A stretch of DNA of 64,000 nucleotides from the NCBI RefSeq assembly GCF_012273895.1, contig NC_052109.1, forward strand, positions 3,858,432-3,922,431, given 5' to 3'. Made by a program: the position numbers and the translations under genes. Positions 56,701 to 64,000 of this stretch are shown here, piece by piece (within the stretch, counting starts at the first letter, position 1; every line of letters starts with the position of its first letter). Source of the DNA: Zerene cesonia (lineage: Eukaryota > Arthropoda > Insecta > Lepidoptera > Pieridae). A model generated the notes under the pieces. The model searched no databases and had not been told where the DNA came from. It saw only the letters and a list, made by a program, of their open reading frames with translations.

Positions 56701-57363
56701 ATTTCTTGAGATTCTGTTCTATATTATAATGACGTTGATGCGGCGAATAGCGTGGGGGTTGTAGCGTTGGGAATATTTTCATGGCAACAATTTATCATAC
56801 GTGACAAAGTTGTTTTGATATGTTCGTGTAAACAGGATGCACGTAATGGAGGTAAAAAATGTTTTTGTATTCTGTGTTTTATTTTTATTGAAACGGTAGA
56901 CGAAGAAAGTAGCATTAGCGAGCTCGAAATCCTTACTAATTCACGTCTAAACCACAGAAAAAAAGGATATTTACAAGGATTCAAAATAAACGGTCCATAC
57001 ATTTAAAGAATGCAAGGTCATTTTAACATTTTCAAGAAAAGGCTCAAGGCGCTTTAATTTGAATTATAATTAGCGACTTACAGCCAGATGTTTCTTTATA
57101 ACAAGATTCAGAAAAACATTTTCACTAAATAGACCAGAACCTATTATTTATATGCGATAAAAATTAAATTGGCACTAATACAATTTCAAATTGTACAACA
57201 ATATTGTCGTACTGTAAATATCATAGTAATAAGTATAAGGTACAAAACTCACCTCCTCTGACTTCACAAACAAGGACCAGTTCGTTCCCTTCCTCTAACG
57301 GCCCCACGACACCGGAAACGTCACGACCCGACTTGTCGTACAGTATCAGCTGGTGTGGTGGTA
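26482..57363 (-). CDS. Sidestep-family Ig-superfamily transmembrane cell-surface protein (5' incomplete, 14 exons)
   Basis: Join on the minus strand: 57363-57253, 52816-52610, 50426-50281, 48349-48199, 43534-43404, 42134-41975, 39474-39313, 36576-36442, 33242-33060, 30045-29887, 28046-27798, 27084-27013, 26940-26864, 26790-26482. All junctions are GT-AG and phases match, giving 750 residues. Numbering starts at the first residue in the window. Ig domains lie at about 1-106 (C33/C86), 107-205 (C131/C184), 206-302 (C233/C283) and 303-401 (C327/C381), then a fibronectin III-like domain at 402-515, a membrane helix at about 524-550, RRRR at 551-554 and a cytoplasmic tail to 750. The family call rests on VPPHQLILYD, the EEGNELVLVCEV stretch, PCVFQIVPA, and CVAGYDGGLPQ in the FN3 domain. 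Eight N-glycosylation sequons lie on the extracellular side (N81, 161, 343, 360, 409, 417, 456, 460). Known Drosophila relatives bind Beat receptors in axon guidance; the same role here is inferred. The signal peptide and V-set Ig are missing from the window. Confidence 0.92.
26864..26940 (-). CDS. Side-like exon 13: small cytoplasmic exon, 77 nt
   Basis: Residues 623-648, GDWSKTGAVFSAEDLALLD and onward. Acceptor ATTTTAG, donor GTAAGT, phase 1 in and phase 0 out. It is bounded by introns of 72 and 73 nt. Confidence 0.88.
27013..27084 (-). CDS. Side-like exon 12: small cytoplasmic exon, 72 nt
   Basis: Residues 599-623, acidic and polar (DGESQNVVQANTDSEEW). Acceptor ATTCAG behind a pyrimidine tract, donor GTGCGA, a weak site. 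Its length is a multiple of three and both borders are phase 1, so skipping it would leave the frame intact. The intron after it is only 72 nt. Confidence 0.85.
27798..28046 (-). CDS. Side-like exon 11: transmembrane helix and start of the cytoplasmic tail
   Basis: Residues 516-599. A hydrophobic run at about 524-550 (Gly, Ala, Leu, Val rich) is followed at once by RRRRAR, the positive-inside mark of a type I membrane protein. The tail begins HKHPPGDMLELSDGG and RRYVVAYTIKPSES. The exon is extremely GC-rich. Without splicing at the GTGTGT donor the frame stops about 12 codons later, so intron retention would give a short tail. Acceptor ACCAG. Confidence 0.92.
28047..29886 (-). other. Intron between Side-like exons 10 and 11
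   Basis: 1840 nt, AT-rich, no repeat or conserved element recognised. Confidence 0.8.
29887..30045 (-). CDS. Side-like exon 10: second half of the fibronectin III-like domain
   Basis: Residues 463-516. It includes DLGQLSPGDVEGATFNLLIY and AKNLKGESERTLLENI, the usual F-G strand pattern of an FN3 domain (Tyr-x-Ala-x-Asn-x-x-Gly). Acceptor TTTCAG, donor GTGAGA, phase 1 on both sides. Confidence 0.92.
30309..30394. repeat. Perfect 41-bp inverted repeat with a 4-base loop
   Basis: Arms 30309-30349 and 30354-30394 are exact reverse complements, separated by GGAT. The structure lies in the intron between exons 10 and 9 of the Side-like gene and would form a long RNA hairpin in the pre-mRNA. The 12-mer TGCTTAACACTT flanks it as a direct repeat at 30258-30269 and 30398-30409. 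Confidence 0.97.
31797..32796. other. Assembly gap, 1000 N
   Basis: Exactly 1000 N inside the intron between exons 9 and 10 of the Side-like gene. No coding sequence is missing, because the flanking exon phases join. Confidence 0.99.
33060..33242 (-). CDS. Side-like exon 9: first half of the fibronectin III-like domain
   Basis: Residues 402-463. PPRNCSLQAG and VRCVAGYDGGLPQTF form the membrane-proximal signature that separates Side proteins from generic Ig proteins; Cys410 and Cys429 are the likely pair. Sequons at N409, N417, N456 and N460 make this the most heavily glycosylated part. Acceptor ATTTAG, donor GTATGT. Confidence 0.92.
33243..36441 (-). other. Intron between Side-like exons 8 and 9
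   Basis: Contains the complete Helitron at 34088-34449; the rest is plain AT-rich DNA. Confidence 0.85.
34088..34449 (+). mobile_element. Non-autonomous Helitron with both ends
   Basis: Begins TCTATACTAATAACTTG and ends GGTGCTAG. The flanking bases are A and T, the Helitron insertion rule, with no target duplication. It holds the usual lepidopteran phrase CTGTACCGATTTGAAAA and, near the 3' end, a doubled GCGTAGCTCGTAGC motif that can form the terminal hairpin. It lies in the intron between exons 8 and 9. Confidence 0.8.
36442..36576 (-). CDS. Side-like exon 8: C-terminal half of the fourth visible Ig domain
   Basis: Residues 357-402. It contains the sequon N360-G-S, Cys381 in YGALSCRGTNSVG, and the ending EPCVFQIVPA that leads into the fibronectin domain in Side proteins. 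Acceptor TGACAG, donor GTGAGA. GC-rich like exons 6 and 11. Confidence 0.92.
37859..38034 (+). mobile_element. Short non-autonomous Helitron with both ends, 176 bp
   Basis: Starts TCTAATATATAAAATTCTCG and ends CCGGGTGCAGCTAG, flanked by A and T. The internal CTCCGAAACGGCTTGACCGA is the standard lepidopteran Helitron phrase. It lies in the intron between exons 7 and 8 and is so well kept that it may be a recent insertion. Confidence 0.88.
39313..39474 (-). CDS. Side-like exon 7: N-terminal half of the fourth visible Ig domain
   Basis: Residues 303-357. It starts YAPVCTH, with core Cys327 (RVRCSVTANPP) and Trp340 (TFFWQFNNS). N343 is in a sequon. Cys307 is outside the canonical pair and may bond with Cys394 of the next exon; that bond is inferred from position only. 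Acceptor ATACAG, donor GTAAGC. Confidence 0.92.
41975..42134 (-). CDS. Side-like exon 6: C-terminal half of the third visible Ig domain
   Basis: Residues 250-303. SGGYSCRATNALGE carries Cys283 and the F-strand signature of Ig domains; the domain ends THLSIQ. The exon is very GC- and CpG-rich against AT-rich introns. Acceptor ACCAG, donor GTGAGT after CAG-T. A plus-strand open frame over the same bases is only its shadow. Confidence 0.92.
43404..43534 (-). CDS. Side-like exon 5: N-terminal half of the third visible Ig domain
   Basis: Residues 206-249. It begins YPPVVSLSLGSTLNP, a family-typical start, and contains Cys233 (VYFECSVRANP) and Trp246 (ISWYHN). Acceptor TTTTAG, donor GTAAGT; phase 1 in, phase 0 out. 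Confidence 0.92.
44290..44983 (+). mobile_element. Helitron-like element with internal tandem duplication
   Basis: The 5' region has TGCCTGTTTGTCTGCTTGTT and TCCGGAACTACTTGATGGAT; the 3' end is GAAGTCGCGGCCAGCAGCTA-G, followed by T. Positions 44560-44835 hold about 2.4 copies of a diverged 117-bp unit (GACTTATA at 44676 and 44792; AAGAGCCCA at 44601 and 44720). It lies in the intron between exons 4 and 5 and is not transcript-coding. Confidence 0.65.
44885..45841. repeat. Pair of identical 24-mers 933 bp apart
   Basis: The sequence at 44885-44908 (core AGTTCATTTGAAACGCGAAT) recurs exactly at 45818-45841. Flanks differ. The first copy is within the Helitron-like element, the second in otherwise plain intron DNA. 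Confidence 0.85.
44985..45102 (+). mobile_element. Second Helitron-like 3' end, directly adjoining the first
   Basis: GGTTTGTTTGAATCTCTTTT, then GTGCTATAGGCTATATACG, then ACGAAGTTGGGGCGAACCGC ending in CTAG and T. It begins a few bases after the CTAG of the preceding element. Confidence 0.6.
48115..48180 (+). mobile_element. Helitron-like fragment next to an exon
   Basis: TGTACGTTTGAGGGCACAAA and AATTACTGGACCGATTTCAA are Helitron 5'-region phrases. The fragment stops about 18 bp from the splice donor of Side-like exon 4. Confidence 0.5.
48199..48349 (-). CDS. Side-like exon 4: C-terminal half of the second visible Ig domain
   Basis: Residues 156-206. Contains the sequon N161-D-T and Cys184 in ALVKCQADN, and ends FKLDVV. 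The donor region is GTGTGTGAGT; I chose the GTGAGT site because only it gives phase 1 and rebuilds a Tyr codon (YPPVV) with the next exon, as in other family members. A Helitron-like fragment ends within about 20 bp of this donor. Confidence 0.9.
50281..50426 (-). CDS. Side-like exon 3: N-terminal half of the second visible Ig domain
   Basis: Residues 107-155, beginning LRPTSVQIVKK with the Leu codon split over the junction, a usual linker in this family. Cys131 (VSLSCVSEG) and Trp144 (QLTWFKD) are the Ig core residues. Acceptor TTACAG, donor GTATGTG; leaves in phase 0. A 1000-N assembly gap sits 121 bp upstream in the preceding intron. Confidence 0.92.
50548..51547. other. Assembly gap, 1000 N
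   Basis: Exactly 1000 N in the intron between exons 2 and 3 of the Side-like gene. The flanking Ig domains are complete, so no exon is expected here. Confidence 0.99.
52610..52816 (-). CDS. Side-like exon 2: C-terminal half of the first visible Ig domain
   Basis: Residues 38-107. It opens with GRPSPTIIWLIDG, carrying the core Trp46, and has Cys86 in FKCRASN, the partner of Cys33. N81-T-T is a glycosylation sequon. The domain ends VRLEMN. Donor is GTGAGT directly after AAC-T; acceptor is CTCAG before GTCGAC. Phase 1 in, phase 1 out. Confidence 0.92.
52817..57252 (-). other. Intron between Side-like exons 1 and 2
   Basis: 4436 nt, AT-rich, apart from a GC-richer tract at 55190-55340 (TACGGGCGCGGCTTTCCCTG). 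No mobile element recognised. Confidence 0.75.
57253..57363 (-). CDS. Side-like exon 1 in window: N-terminal half of the first visible Ig domain
   Basis: Acceptor TTCAG at 57364-57368, donor GGTGAG beginning at 57252; enters and leaves in phase 1. Encodes residues 1-38 starting VPPHQLILYDKSG and containing Cys33 of the Ig fold. The entry after the first base of a Val codon shows that at least one more coding exon lies upstream. In Side proteins the VPP motif follows the N-terminal V-set Ig domain, so this is the second Ig of the full protein. Confidence 0.9.
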
Positions 57364-59283
57364 CTGAAGCAAATTGTTATTTACACGCTACGGTTAAAAT
57401 AATAGACCAAGTGTTAATCGAGACGGAGCAAGCAATTTGTACGTAAATTAAATGTGATGTGCATTGTGCATTTGTGTTGGGACTTATAAGTTTTCCTTTT
57501 GTATCATTTACACGTTGGGATTGAAATAGTTAAAATTGAATAAAATCCTGCAAATATTTAGCCATAAACTAATTAAGGATTGTACCCTCTAAGGAATCTA
57601 GATAACAGAATATACACATAAAGTATCTTTTGTCACAAACTGTATTGTTCATTCATGTTAATCAAGATTTGTCGCATTTTAACAAATATTCTACAATTTG
57701 TATGCGATCCGAAGTTTTCTCATCCGTCCAGCATTGCTGGATTTCATACAAATGGAATACAAATACAAAAATGTTTGTTTTTTGTATTTTGAAATATCAC
57801 CTGGCACCACAAGACAATTACTTTTTATTTTTTTGAGAAATAAAATAGTCAAAACGTTAGACAATACCTGCCATCGAAGTGTCGTAGTTGTATTTTTTTA
57901 ATTAGGTAATATTAGTAACAAATATTAGTTAATATGAGATTATTTTGCAAACATAAGGCAAAATATATGATAGTCATATTATAGAAAAAACTAGTTAATT
58001 CTTAATGGAGGTGTTTATTTACGACTATAATTTTTATGTCATGTATATAATTAGTATTTAAACTATTTTTATAGCAAAAATAACAGATGAAGAAATAAAA
58101 ACAGTCATTATTAACTCATAAGCGTCTACAGAAACAATTAAACCATCGTTTAACCACAAGTGTTTAAAGTTCCACAGATTTAAAGATATGAAATTACTTA
58201 GTTCGCGTGTTACATTCTATTTTCGAATAGCCGTAATTACACTAACTAGTAACTCATTAGTCTTTTGTATAGCAGCAAATTTATTATTAATGCTTTTTGA
58301 CCGCTCGTTCGCTCTCTTTCGCAGATTTTTTTAATACTAAATGTTAGTGCCTATATATTATTCTATGTGCAACGTCAGGCCATATCGGTGAGCTAAGTTT
58401 ATTTAAAATTATGAAGACAGCTAACTGCATAACTGTTTTAATTTATCATTCATTCATTTCATTTCAGGTTGAATAAATTGTGTTATGTAGGTACAATCTT
58501 GAATTTGTTAACTCATTTTGTCTGAATCTGCAAAAGTCATCTTAATTTTGAATTATATCACACATCAATCAAAGAAATCGAATTATCGATGTGTAAACAA
58601 TGCTTGTGTTGTGCAAATCTTTTGTATGGATTAGTGAGTTTCAATATACATCACAATAAATGAAAAACGACAAAAATCATTTTTGTTAAACTTAGTATTT
58701 GTTTAAACACTGTAAAGTTATAATTGTATTGTACGTAATATAGTAATCAATGACAATGTGCACACCAGTATTAAAGAAATATGCAAAATCGGATCACGTA
58801 AAATCTAGATCGTCCAAGATCAAATATTAGCAGACACTACGTGATAAGGCGCAATAATTAGATTTGTTTGGTGCTTTTACTGGATTGAACAATAATCCTT
58901 CTACGAAGGTTAACATAACACTGCCTGAACAAACAGCGTGTGCAAAGTGGAAACGGAAGACACGCGTCGCGATAGAGATGCGAGGGATGTTTACGACGGC
59001 CTCTTATTACCGTGGAATGTTGTTGTATACCATATAATACGTATTTTATCCGCATCGATAAATTTACCATATCATTTTATGTGACATTTTACTTCGCATC
59101 GTTTAATGATCATTTTATTTGTAACGCCCGCGCCGTGTTTTAGTGCTATTTTAAGAACTTTTATATTGATATAATTTTGGACATAATGAATCACAAAAAA
59201 TAATAATCAACTGGAAAAGTTTTGCTAGGTTAATATTAGAATATGCTATAATATATTAACATAATTTGATCGCTATTGATCGC
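57364..59283 (-). other. Upstream intron of the Side-like gene, nothing recognised
   Basis: Because the first visible exon starts inside a codon, this is intronic. No V-set Ig exon or signal peptide can be found in any minus-strand frame. Confidence 0.7.
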
Positions 59284-59520
59284 TATTCTGGTGCAGTAGT
59301 CGACGTACAAGAGTACATCAGAGAAATCTTGGGTTCGATTCTGGTTGGGGACTAAAAGAAATATCTCGGTCTTTACGGACGCAGCAGACTCATCACCTAC
59401 TTGACCGTCACGAAAATCTATCAGTGAAATAGTTGCATAGTGTGTCTGCCTTATAACCCCATGAGGGAAACAGGAATACGCTTATTTACATAAATATGTT
59501 TGTAGGTATGTGTGTCTTAA
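59284..59520 (+). mobile_element. tRNA-derived SINE
   Basis: The internal polymerase III promoter is readable: A box TGGTGCAGTAG at 59289-59299 fits the consensus fully, and B box GGTTCGATTCT at 59332-59342 misses only the last base. The spacing of 32 bp is tRNA-like. After the tRNA-related head come a unique body (CCTTATAACCCCATGAGGGA) and an AT-rich tail with TATGTTTGTAGGTATGTGTG. There is no cloverleaf fit good enough for a working tRNA. Confidence 0.7.
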
Positions 59521-60152
59521 AATAAATTTAATGTAGATAGTATCATTTATCGAAACGATTTTATCCTCGATACTTTTTAGGTCTTATTACAATATAAAGT
59601 TCTAAAAATGATTACCTAGACCCAATTACATTCAACCTAAAACAATACAATTGAAGGGCACGTAACAGAAAGGCCGGCCACAAAATTCGGTTTACACGTA
59701 AACCTTTCTACTATTTGCGACCTTACACCCACAAAATAGCGAATGGGATCCCGACATCCACAAGGCTAGTTAGTAGTCATTACAAAGGCGACCCCCCAAC
59801 TTGCTCCTCGATAGCGGAATCAGTGGCCGGCGAAACAACATCCAATTTAAAGGGAATTTCATAGTTGGCAGCCTCAATTAAACACAGTGTTCTGAACCGA
59901 TATGACGTTTGTTTTGTCGTAACCAATTTACATTTTGATTCATGGCAGTTAATTACTCTGCTTTATTGTCAATTTTTATGGACTTCAATTTAGAATTAGC
60001 AATTCTAACCAGTTTGATTCTTTAAAAGTCGGATAAAGTATACATGCTCGCATATTTAAAGTAATGCGTCCATAAACTGTCCAGTGAAATTTACATTAGC
60101 ATTCTCGAAAGTCCCTTCTAATAGTAATTATGTGTCATAAAATTAAATGACT

Positions 60153-61152
60153 NNNNNNNNNNNNNNNNNNNNNNNNNNNNNNNNNNNNNNNNNNNNNNNN
60201 NNNNNNNNNNNNNNNNNNNNNNNNNNNNNNNNNNNNNNNNNNNNNNNNNNNNNNNNNNNNNNNNNNNNNNNNNNNNNNNNNNNNNNNNNNNNNNNNNNNN
60301 NNNNNNNNNNNNNNNNNNNNNNNNNNNNNNNNNNNNNNNNNNNNNNNNNNNNNNNNNNNNNNNNNNNNNNNNNNNNNNNNNNNNNNNNNNNNNNNNNNNN
60401 NNNNNNNNNNNNNNNNNNNNNNNNNNNNNNNNNNNNNNNNNNNNNNNNNNNNNNNNNNNNNNNNNNNNNNNNNNNNNNNNNNNNNNNNNNNNNNNNNNNN
60501 NNNNNNNNNNNNNNNNNNNNNNNNNNNNNNNNNNNNNNNNNNNNNNNNNNNNNNNNNNNNNNNNNNNNNNNNNNNNNNNNNNNNNNNNNNNNNNNNNNNN
60601 NNNNNNNNNNNNNNNNNNNNNNNNNNNNNNNNNNNNNNNNNNNNNNNNNNNNNNNNNNNNNNNNNNNNNNNNNNNNNNNNNNNNNNNNNNNNNNNNNNNN
60701 NNNNNNNNNNNNNNNNNNNNNNNNNNNNNNNNNNNNNNNNNNNNNNNNNNNNNNNNNNNNNNNNNNNNNNNNNNNNNNNNNNNNNNNNNNNNNNNNNNNN
60801 NNNNNNNNNNNNNNNNNNNNNNNNNNNNNNNNNNNNNNNNNNNNNNNNNNNNNNNNNNNNNNNNNNNNNNNNNNNNNNNNNNNNNNNNNNNNNNNNNNNN
60901 NNNNNNNNNNNNNNNNNNNNNNNNNNNNNNNNNNNNNNNNNNNNNNNNNNNNNNNNNNNNNNNNNNNNNNNNNNNNNNNNNNNNNNNNNNNNNNNNNNNN
61001 NNNNNNNNNNNNNNNNNNNNNNNNNNNNNNNNNNNNNNNNNNNNNNNNNNNNNNNNNNNNNNNNNNNNNNNNNNNNNNNNNNNNNNNNNNNNNNNNNNNN
61101 NNNNNNNNNNNNNNNNNNNNNNNNNNNNNNNNNNNNNNNNNNNNNNNNNNNN
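60153..61152. other. Assembly gap, 1000 N
   Basis: Exactly 1000 N, upstream of the first visible Side-like exon and directly before a decayed plus-strand coding remnant. It could hide a missing upstream exon or the rest of a transposable element. Confidence 0.99.
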
Positions 61153-61210
61153 AACAAGAATTGTTGCAACAAATTAAACGAACTGTATTCATCTGCAATG
61201 TATGGTGTAA

Positions 61211-61513
61211 TGCACACATGCGGTGCCCCAAAAATTGCCAGAAAATTTTGGATGGACAATAATTGATGGTAAATATGAATATTATTGATTTGATGGTCCC
61301 CAAAGTCCATCATTTGAAGAATTATCTTCTGACTTACAAGGTAACCTATTAATACTATTTTTATGTATTGATTGATTATTCATTATTATATAATTTACTT
61401 AATTTTTTCATGTTATTACAGAGTCAGATATCACGAGTGAAGAAAGTGAAACAGATGAAGATGATAGCGATGTTAGTAACGAAAATTTATCAGATGAATC
61501 TGATGAAGATTAA
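61211..61513 (+). pseudogene. Decayed 3' end of a spliced coding region with an acidic tail, probably transposon-related
   Basis: One frame reads CTHAVPQKLPENFGWTIIDG, then KYEYY, a TGA stop at 61286-61288, then FDGPQSPSFEELSSDLQ. A GT-AG intron (61341-61421) joins it in frame to an exon at 61422-61513 encoding a Glu/Asp/Ser-rich tail that ends DESDED and TAA. An AATAAA follows at 61562-61567. A further in-frame stop at 61208-61210 and the N gap cut off anything upstream. The Trp/Gly-Trp pattern reminds me of the C-terminal region of uncharacterised transposon-linked insect proteins, but I cannot name it. Nothing links it to the Side-like gene, which runs the other way. Confidence 0.5.
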
Positions 61514-61561
61514 CTATTGTGTATTTATATATACACAAAATTTGTACCTAGATTACTAAAA

Positions 61562-61567
61562 AATAAA
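61562..61567 (+). promoter_or_regulatory. Polyadenylation hexamer AATAAA behind the decayed coding remnant
   Basis: It lies 48 nt after the TAA at 61511-61513, a normal distance, which supports the direction of the remnant. Confidence 0.5.
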
Positions 61568-61673
61568 GTTATTTAAATTTAAAAAAAAGATTTTTTCTCT
61601 GTATCTTATTTTACAAATAGGAAAACGAAAAAATTACAATTCTTGTCGGACTAGTGATACATACCTGTTTTCT

Positions 61674-62092
61674 TGTAGGACGTTGTTTCATTTGGGCAGA
61701 GAACACACTAACCTATTATATGATATTTTTGTCCTACAGGTAGTAATGAGAAAAATGGTCTTGTGGTATTAACAATTTCTGAGCGTAGGACCGGGATAAT
61801 GTACCGCGCAATTTGTAGGACAATATGTCTGTTAAATTACATGAATATTAACTAAGTAAAAAAAAAAAAAATCAGCTGGTTAGTAATCATTTATGATGAC
61901 CTCGTTATCGATACATGTCGGAAAGAGGGGACTCTTTGATCAAACCATAGATTTTGTAGGACAAATATTTTTCCGAATAAATTAGATAATTGTCTTGAGA
62001 TTTAACAAAAAAAAAATCAGTTAGTAATAAATATTTGAGAATCATCAAATCAACATATTTTATCCTTGCTACCTCTGTTAGCTACCACAATC
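61674..62092 (+). repeat. Diverged tandem repeat, period about 140 bp, three units
   Basis: TGTAGGAC recurs at 61674, 61814 and 61955, that is every 140-141 bp. In units two and three a poly(A) run followed by ATCAG and TTAGTAAT occurs at matching places (61858 and 62008). An inverted GTCCTACA sits at 61731 and one more GTAGGAC at 61785. Homology between units is patchy. Confidence 0.5.
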
Positions 62093-64000
62093 GAAAGTTT
62101 CGTACCGGAAATTATTGGGCGTCTCAACAAAATAAAGCTACTCACGGATTATTAGCTTGATAGTAATCAAGTGCAATAATGGGCGATGGATCCTGGACTA
62201 CTCCTGCTTGGGATTGACTTTTTATTTTGCATGTTATTGACGCGGACGTTAATGGCCTCTATGTCTAAAGTATATAAAGTTAATTTCAAATGAATATACA
62301 TGTTTTCAATACTTAAAACAGTGCACTGCGCTAGATGCGATGGTAGACTATATTTGAGACTACACTAGAAATTATAGCGTTTGAATTATGCATTAGCTGT
62401 TACACGCTAGTGCTTGTAAAACTAGTCCAACACTGGCCGGTCGAACACTTCTATTTGTATACAAATTACTGTACTTTATTGCAAGATCGCGTTTATGTAT
62501 GACAAGTTTACGAGTTTTCGACATCGACTTCTGATATCGCGTAAATTCGCCCTCTCGAAGGTACTTTTACGATATTCAATAAAGAAATAGGATCAATGTA
62601 GAGGTCTATTTTTGTTATGTGTACGGTTTAAGAAGAGGATATTTGAATATCCACATATCATGTTCTTATCAATTTACTGTAAGTTAACTAAAATGTGATC
62701 TATTTTCATGAGGACAAATGAACTCTCGTTTTTTTTTGAGCGAGATTTAGTGGAAGTTTAATAATGTTGACATTTAAAGATACTTTTTTGAAATGTTTGT
62801 TAAACTTTACGTTTTGATATTATTTTATAGATCAGAGAGTAAAATTACATGTACAAATTAAATACAAATGAGGTAGGAAAGGTAAATACAACTTCTGCAC
62901 AAATTTGAATATCTCATCAAAAATTAATTTCCACAAATTACTTCCTCGGTAAATATAATCTTAAACTTGTAGCTAATTCATAAGAAACCCACATCGTTTC
63001 ATTTCTTATAGGATCGATATTCTGACAGCTGCTCCACGAAGTTGTTTCATTAAATTCAAATTTCGTGTTGTACTTATTAATTCAAGAGAACGTTTTCTCC
63101 GCACGTCGCGACTTAAACAGGCTGCTTTTTATATTCACGGCATATTCGTATCCATTTAAGAAAGTTTTTAGAATTTGAAAAGCACTCGGAAAGGGTTGTA
63201 TGAGGGCCTTATCGACGGCTTTTATCGCAACCTCTTTTATTGCGTTCTGGTTTTTAATATTATAATGTAGGTCTGTATTTACGTTCAAGTATATGATTGC
63301 CTCTCGGCCTATAAAAAAATCTAACATAACCACTGAAAGCTTAATTACAAATTAATGAGATATTTAATTTTCTGAAAGAATAGTACACTTACTACACTTT
63401 TCCGAGTAACGCTTCATTTGCATTTGTGGAAGAAACGGTAGACCGTCGTGTATCCTTTTCGTAAAATACCAATATTTGGTCTACCAGCAACGTTAATATT
63501 CGCTATGTAAAGAGAGCTATAAGGCTCTAAGTTATTAGCATAATACAGTTAGTTGCAAAGAAAATTGGCCATTTTCCAAACGTTCGTGGACTAGGAAATG
63601 ACCTATCGATGAGACCTATATGGCGAAATTTTTCATAGGAAATACGTCCTATATCGTTTGAGCTAAAGGCGATTCAGATTTATAATAAAAGAATATTATA
63701 AGATGGTAAAATATGATATGGTGAAGGTGGTTAACCGTCATTTGATATTTAATAATTCTATGGTATGAATATGTTATAGCTCTTTAATAAGTTACTGCTC
63801 TGTAATGGTTTGATAGGATTGTTGAAAGTTTACAAGAAACAATATGTTAGATGGAATTATGTACTTTGACTACAAATAAAGTCAGATTGTATGAAAGCAA
63901 AGTTTACAGTTAAGCCGTTTACTATAAAACAAGTTTGCAAGATGTTACATAATCACATCTCCAAGTCGAAACTTTGATATGTTTCAATAGAGCTCTTCAG
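62093..64000. other. Upstream intron or flank, nothing recognised
   Basis: AT-rich. A minus-strand open frame at 63082-63333 has no Ig features and no matching splice sites that I can see. Confidence 0.5.

Noticed and set aside
59284..59360. A functional tRNA gene
   Set aside because: Good A and B boxes, but no consistent acceptor or anticodon stem; the body and tail fit a SINE.
63082..63333. Candidate upstream Side-like exon on the minus strand
   Set aside because: The translation has no Cys/Trp Ig pattern and no signal peptide joined to it, and it does not connect in phase 1.

Overview
The window looks like an AT-rich insect, most probably lepidopteran, nuclear genome. The evidence is long AT-rich introns with canonical GT-AG sites, several Helitron-type elements with lepidopteran-style ends (TCTA start, 3' CTAG, inserted between A and T), dispersed copies of a poly(A)-tailed repeat that I recognise as widespread in moth and butterfly genomes, and a tRNA-derived SINE. 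No bacterial or viral gene organisation is visible. Four scaffold gaps of exactly 1000 N lie at 14174-15173, 31797-32796, 50548-51547 and 60153-61152; long open frames across them are artefacts.

The one clear gene fills 26482-57363 on the minus strand. I rebuilt 14 coding exons with matching phases and canonical splice sites (2252 nt, 750 residues plus stop). It is a sidestep (Side) family immunoglobulin-superfamily transmembrane protein, lacking its 5' end. In order it has four C2-type Ig domains, each split over two exons, a fibronectin III-like domain over two exons, a single transmembrane helix followed by four arginines, and a cytoplasmic tail of about 200 residues ending Glu-Ser-Cys-Val, a class I PDZ-ligand shape. 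The expected signal peptide and N-terminal V-set Ig exon(s) are not in the readable sequence and should lie beyond 64000 or, less likely, in the gap at 60153-61152. Side proteins of Drosophila are surface ligands for Beaten-path receptors in axon guidance and synaptic partner choice. Which Side paralogue this is cannot be decided here.

Layout: 1-26366 is downstream intergenic DNA with no convincing gene. It holds transposon copies, foldback palindromes, and a striking tandem array (13412 to the gap at 14174) whose 181/189-bp unit carries two TGACGTCA palindromes around a TTTCCCGC or similar core. 26367-57363 is the gene and its introns. The intron between exons 9 and 10 holds a perfect 41-bp inverted repeat with a 4-base loop (30309-30394). 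57364-64000 is upstream intron or flank with a tRNA-derived SINE, a plus-strand decayed two-exon coding remnant with an acidic tail (61211-61513), and a diverged repeat with a period of about 140 bp.

Limits: all calls were made by eye without database search. Exon calls are strong because phases and family motifs agree throughout; repeat classifications and regulatory ideas are weaker.
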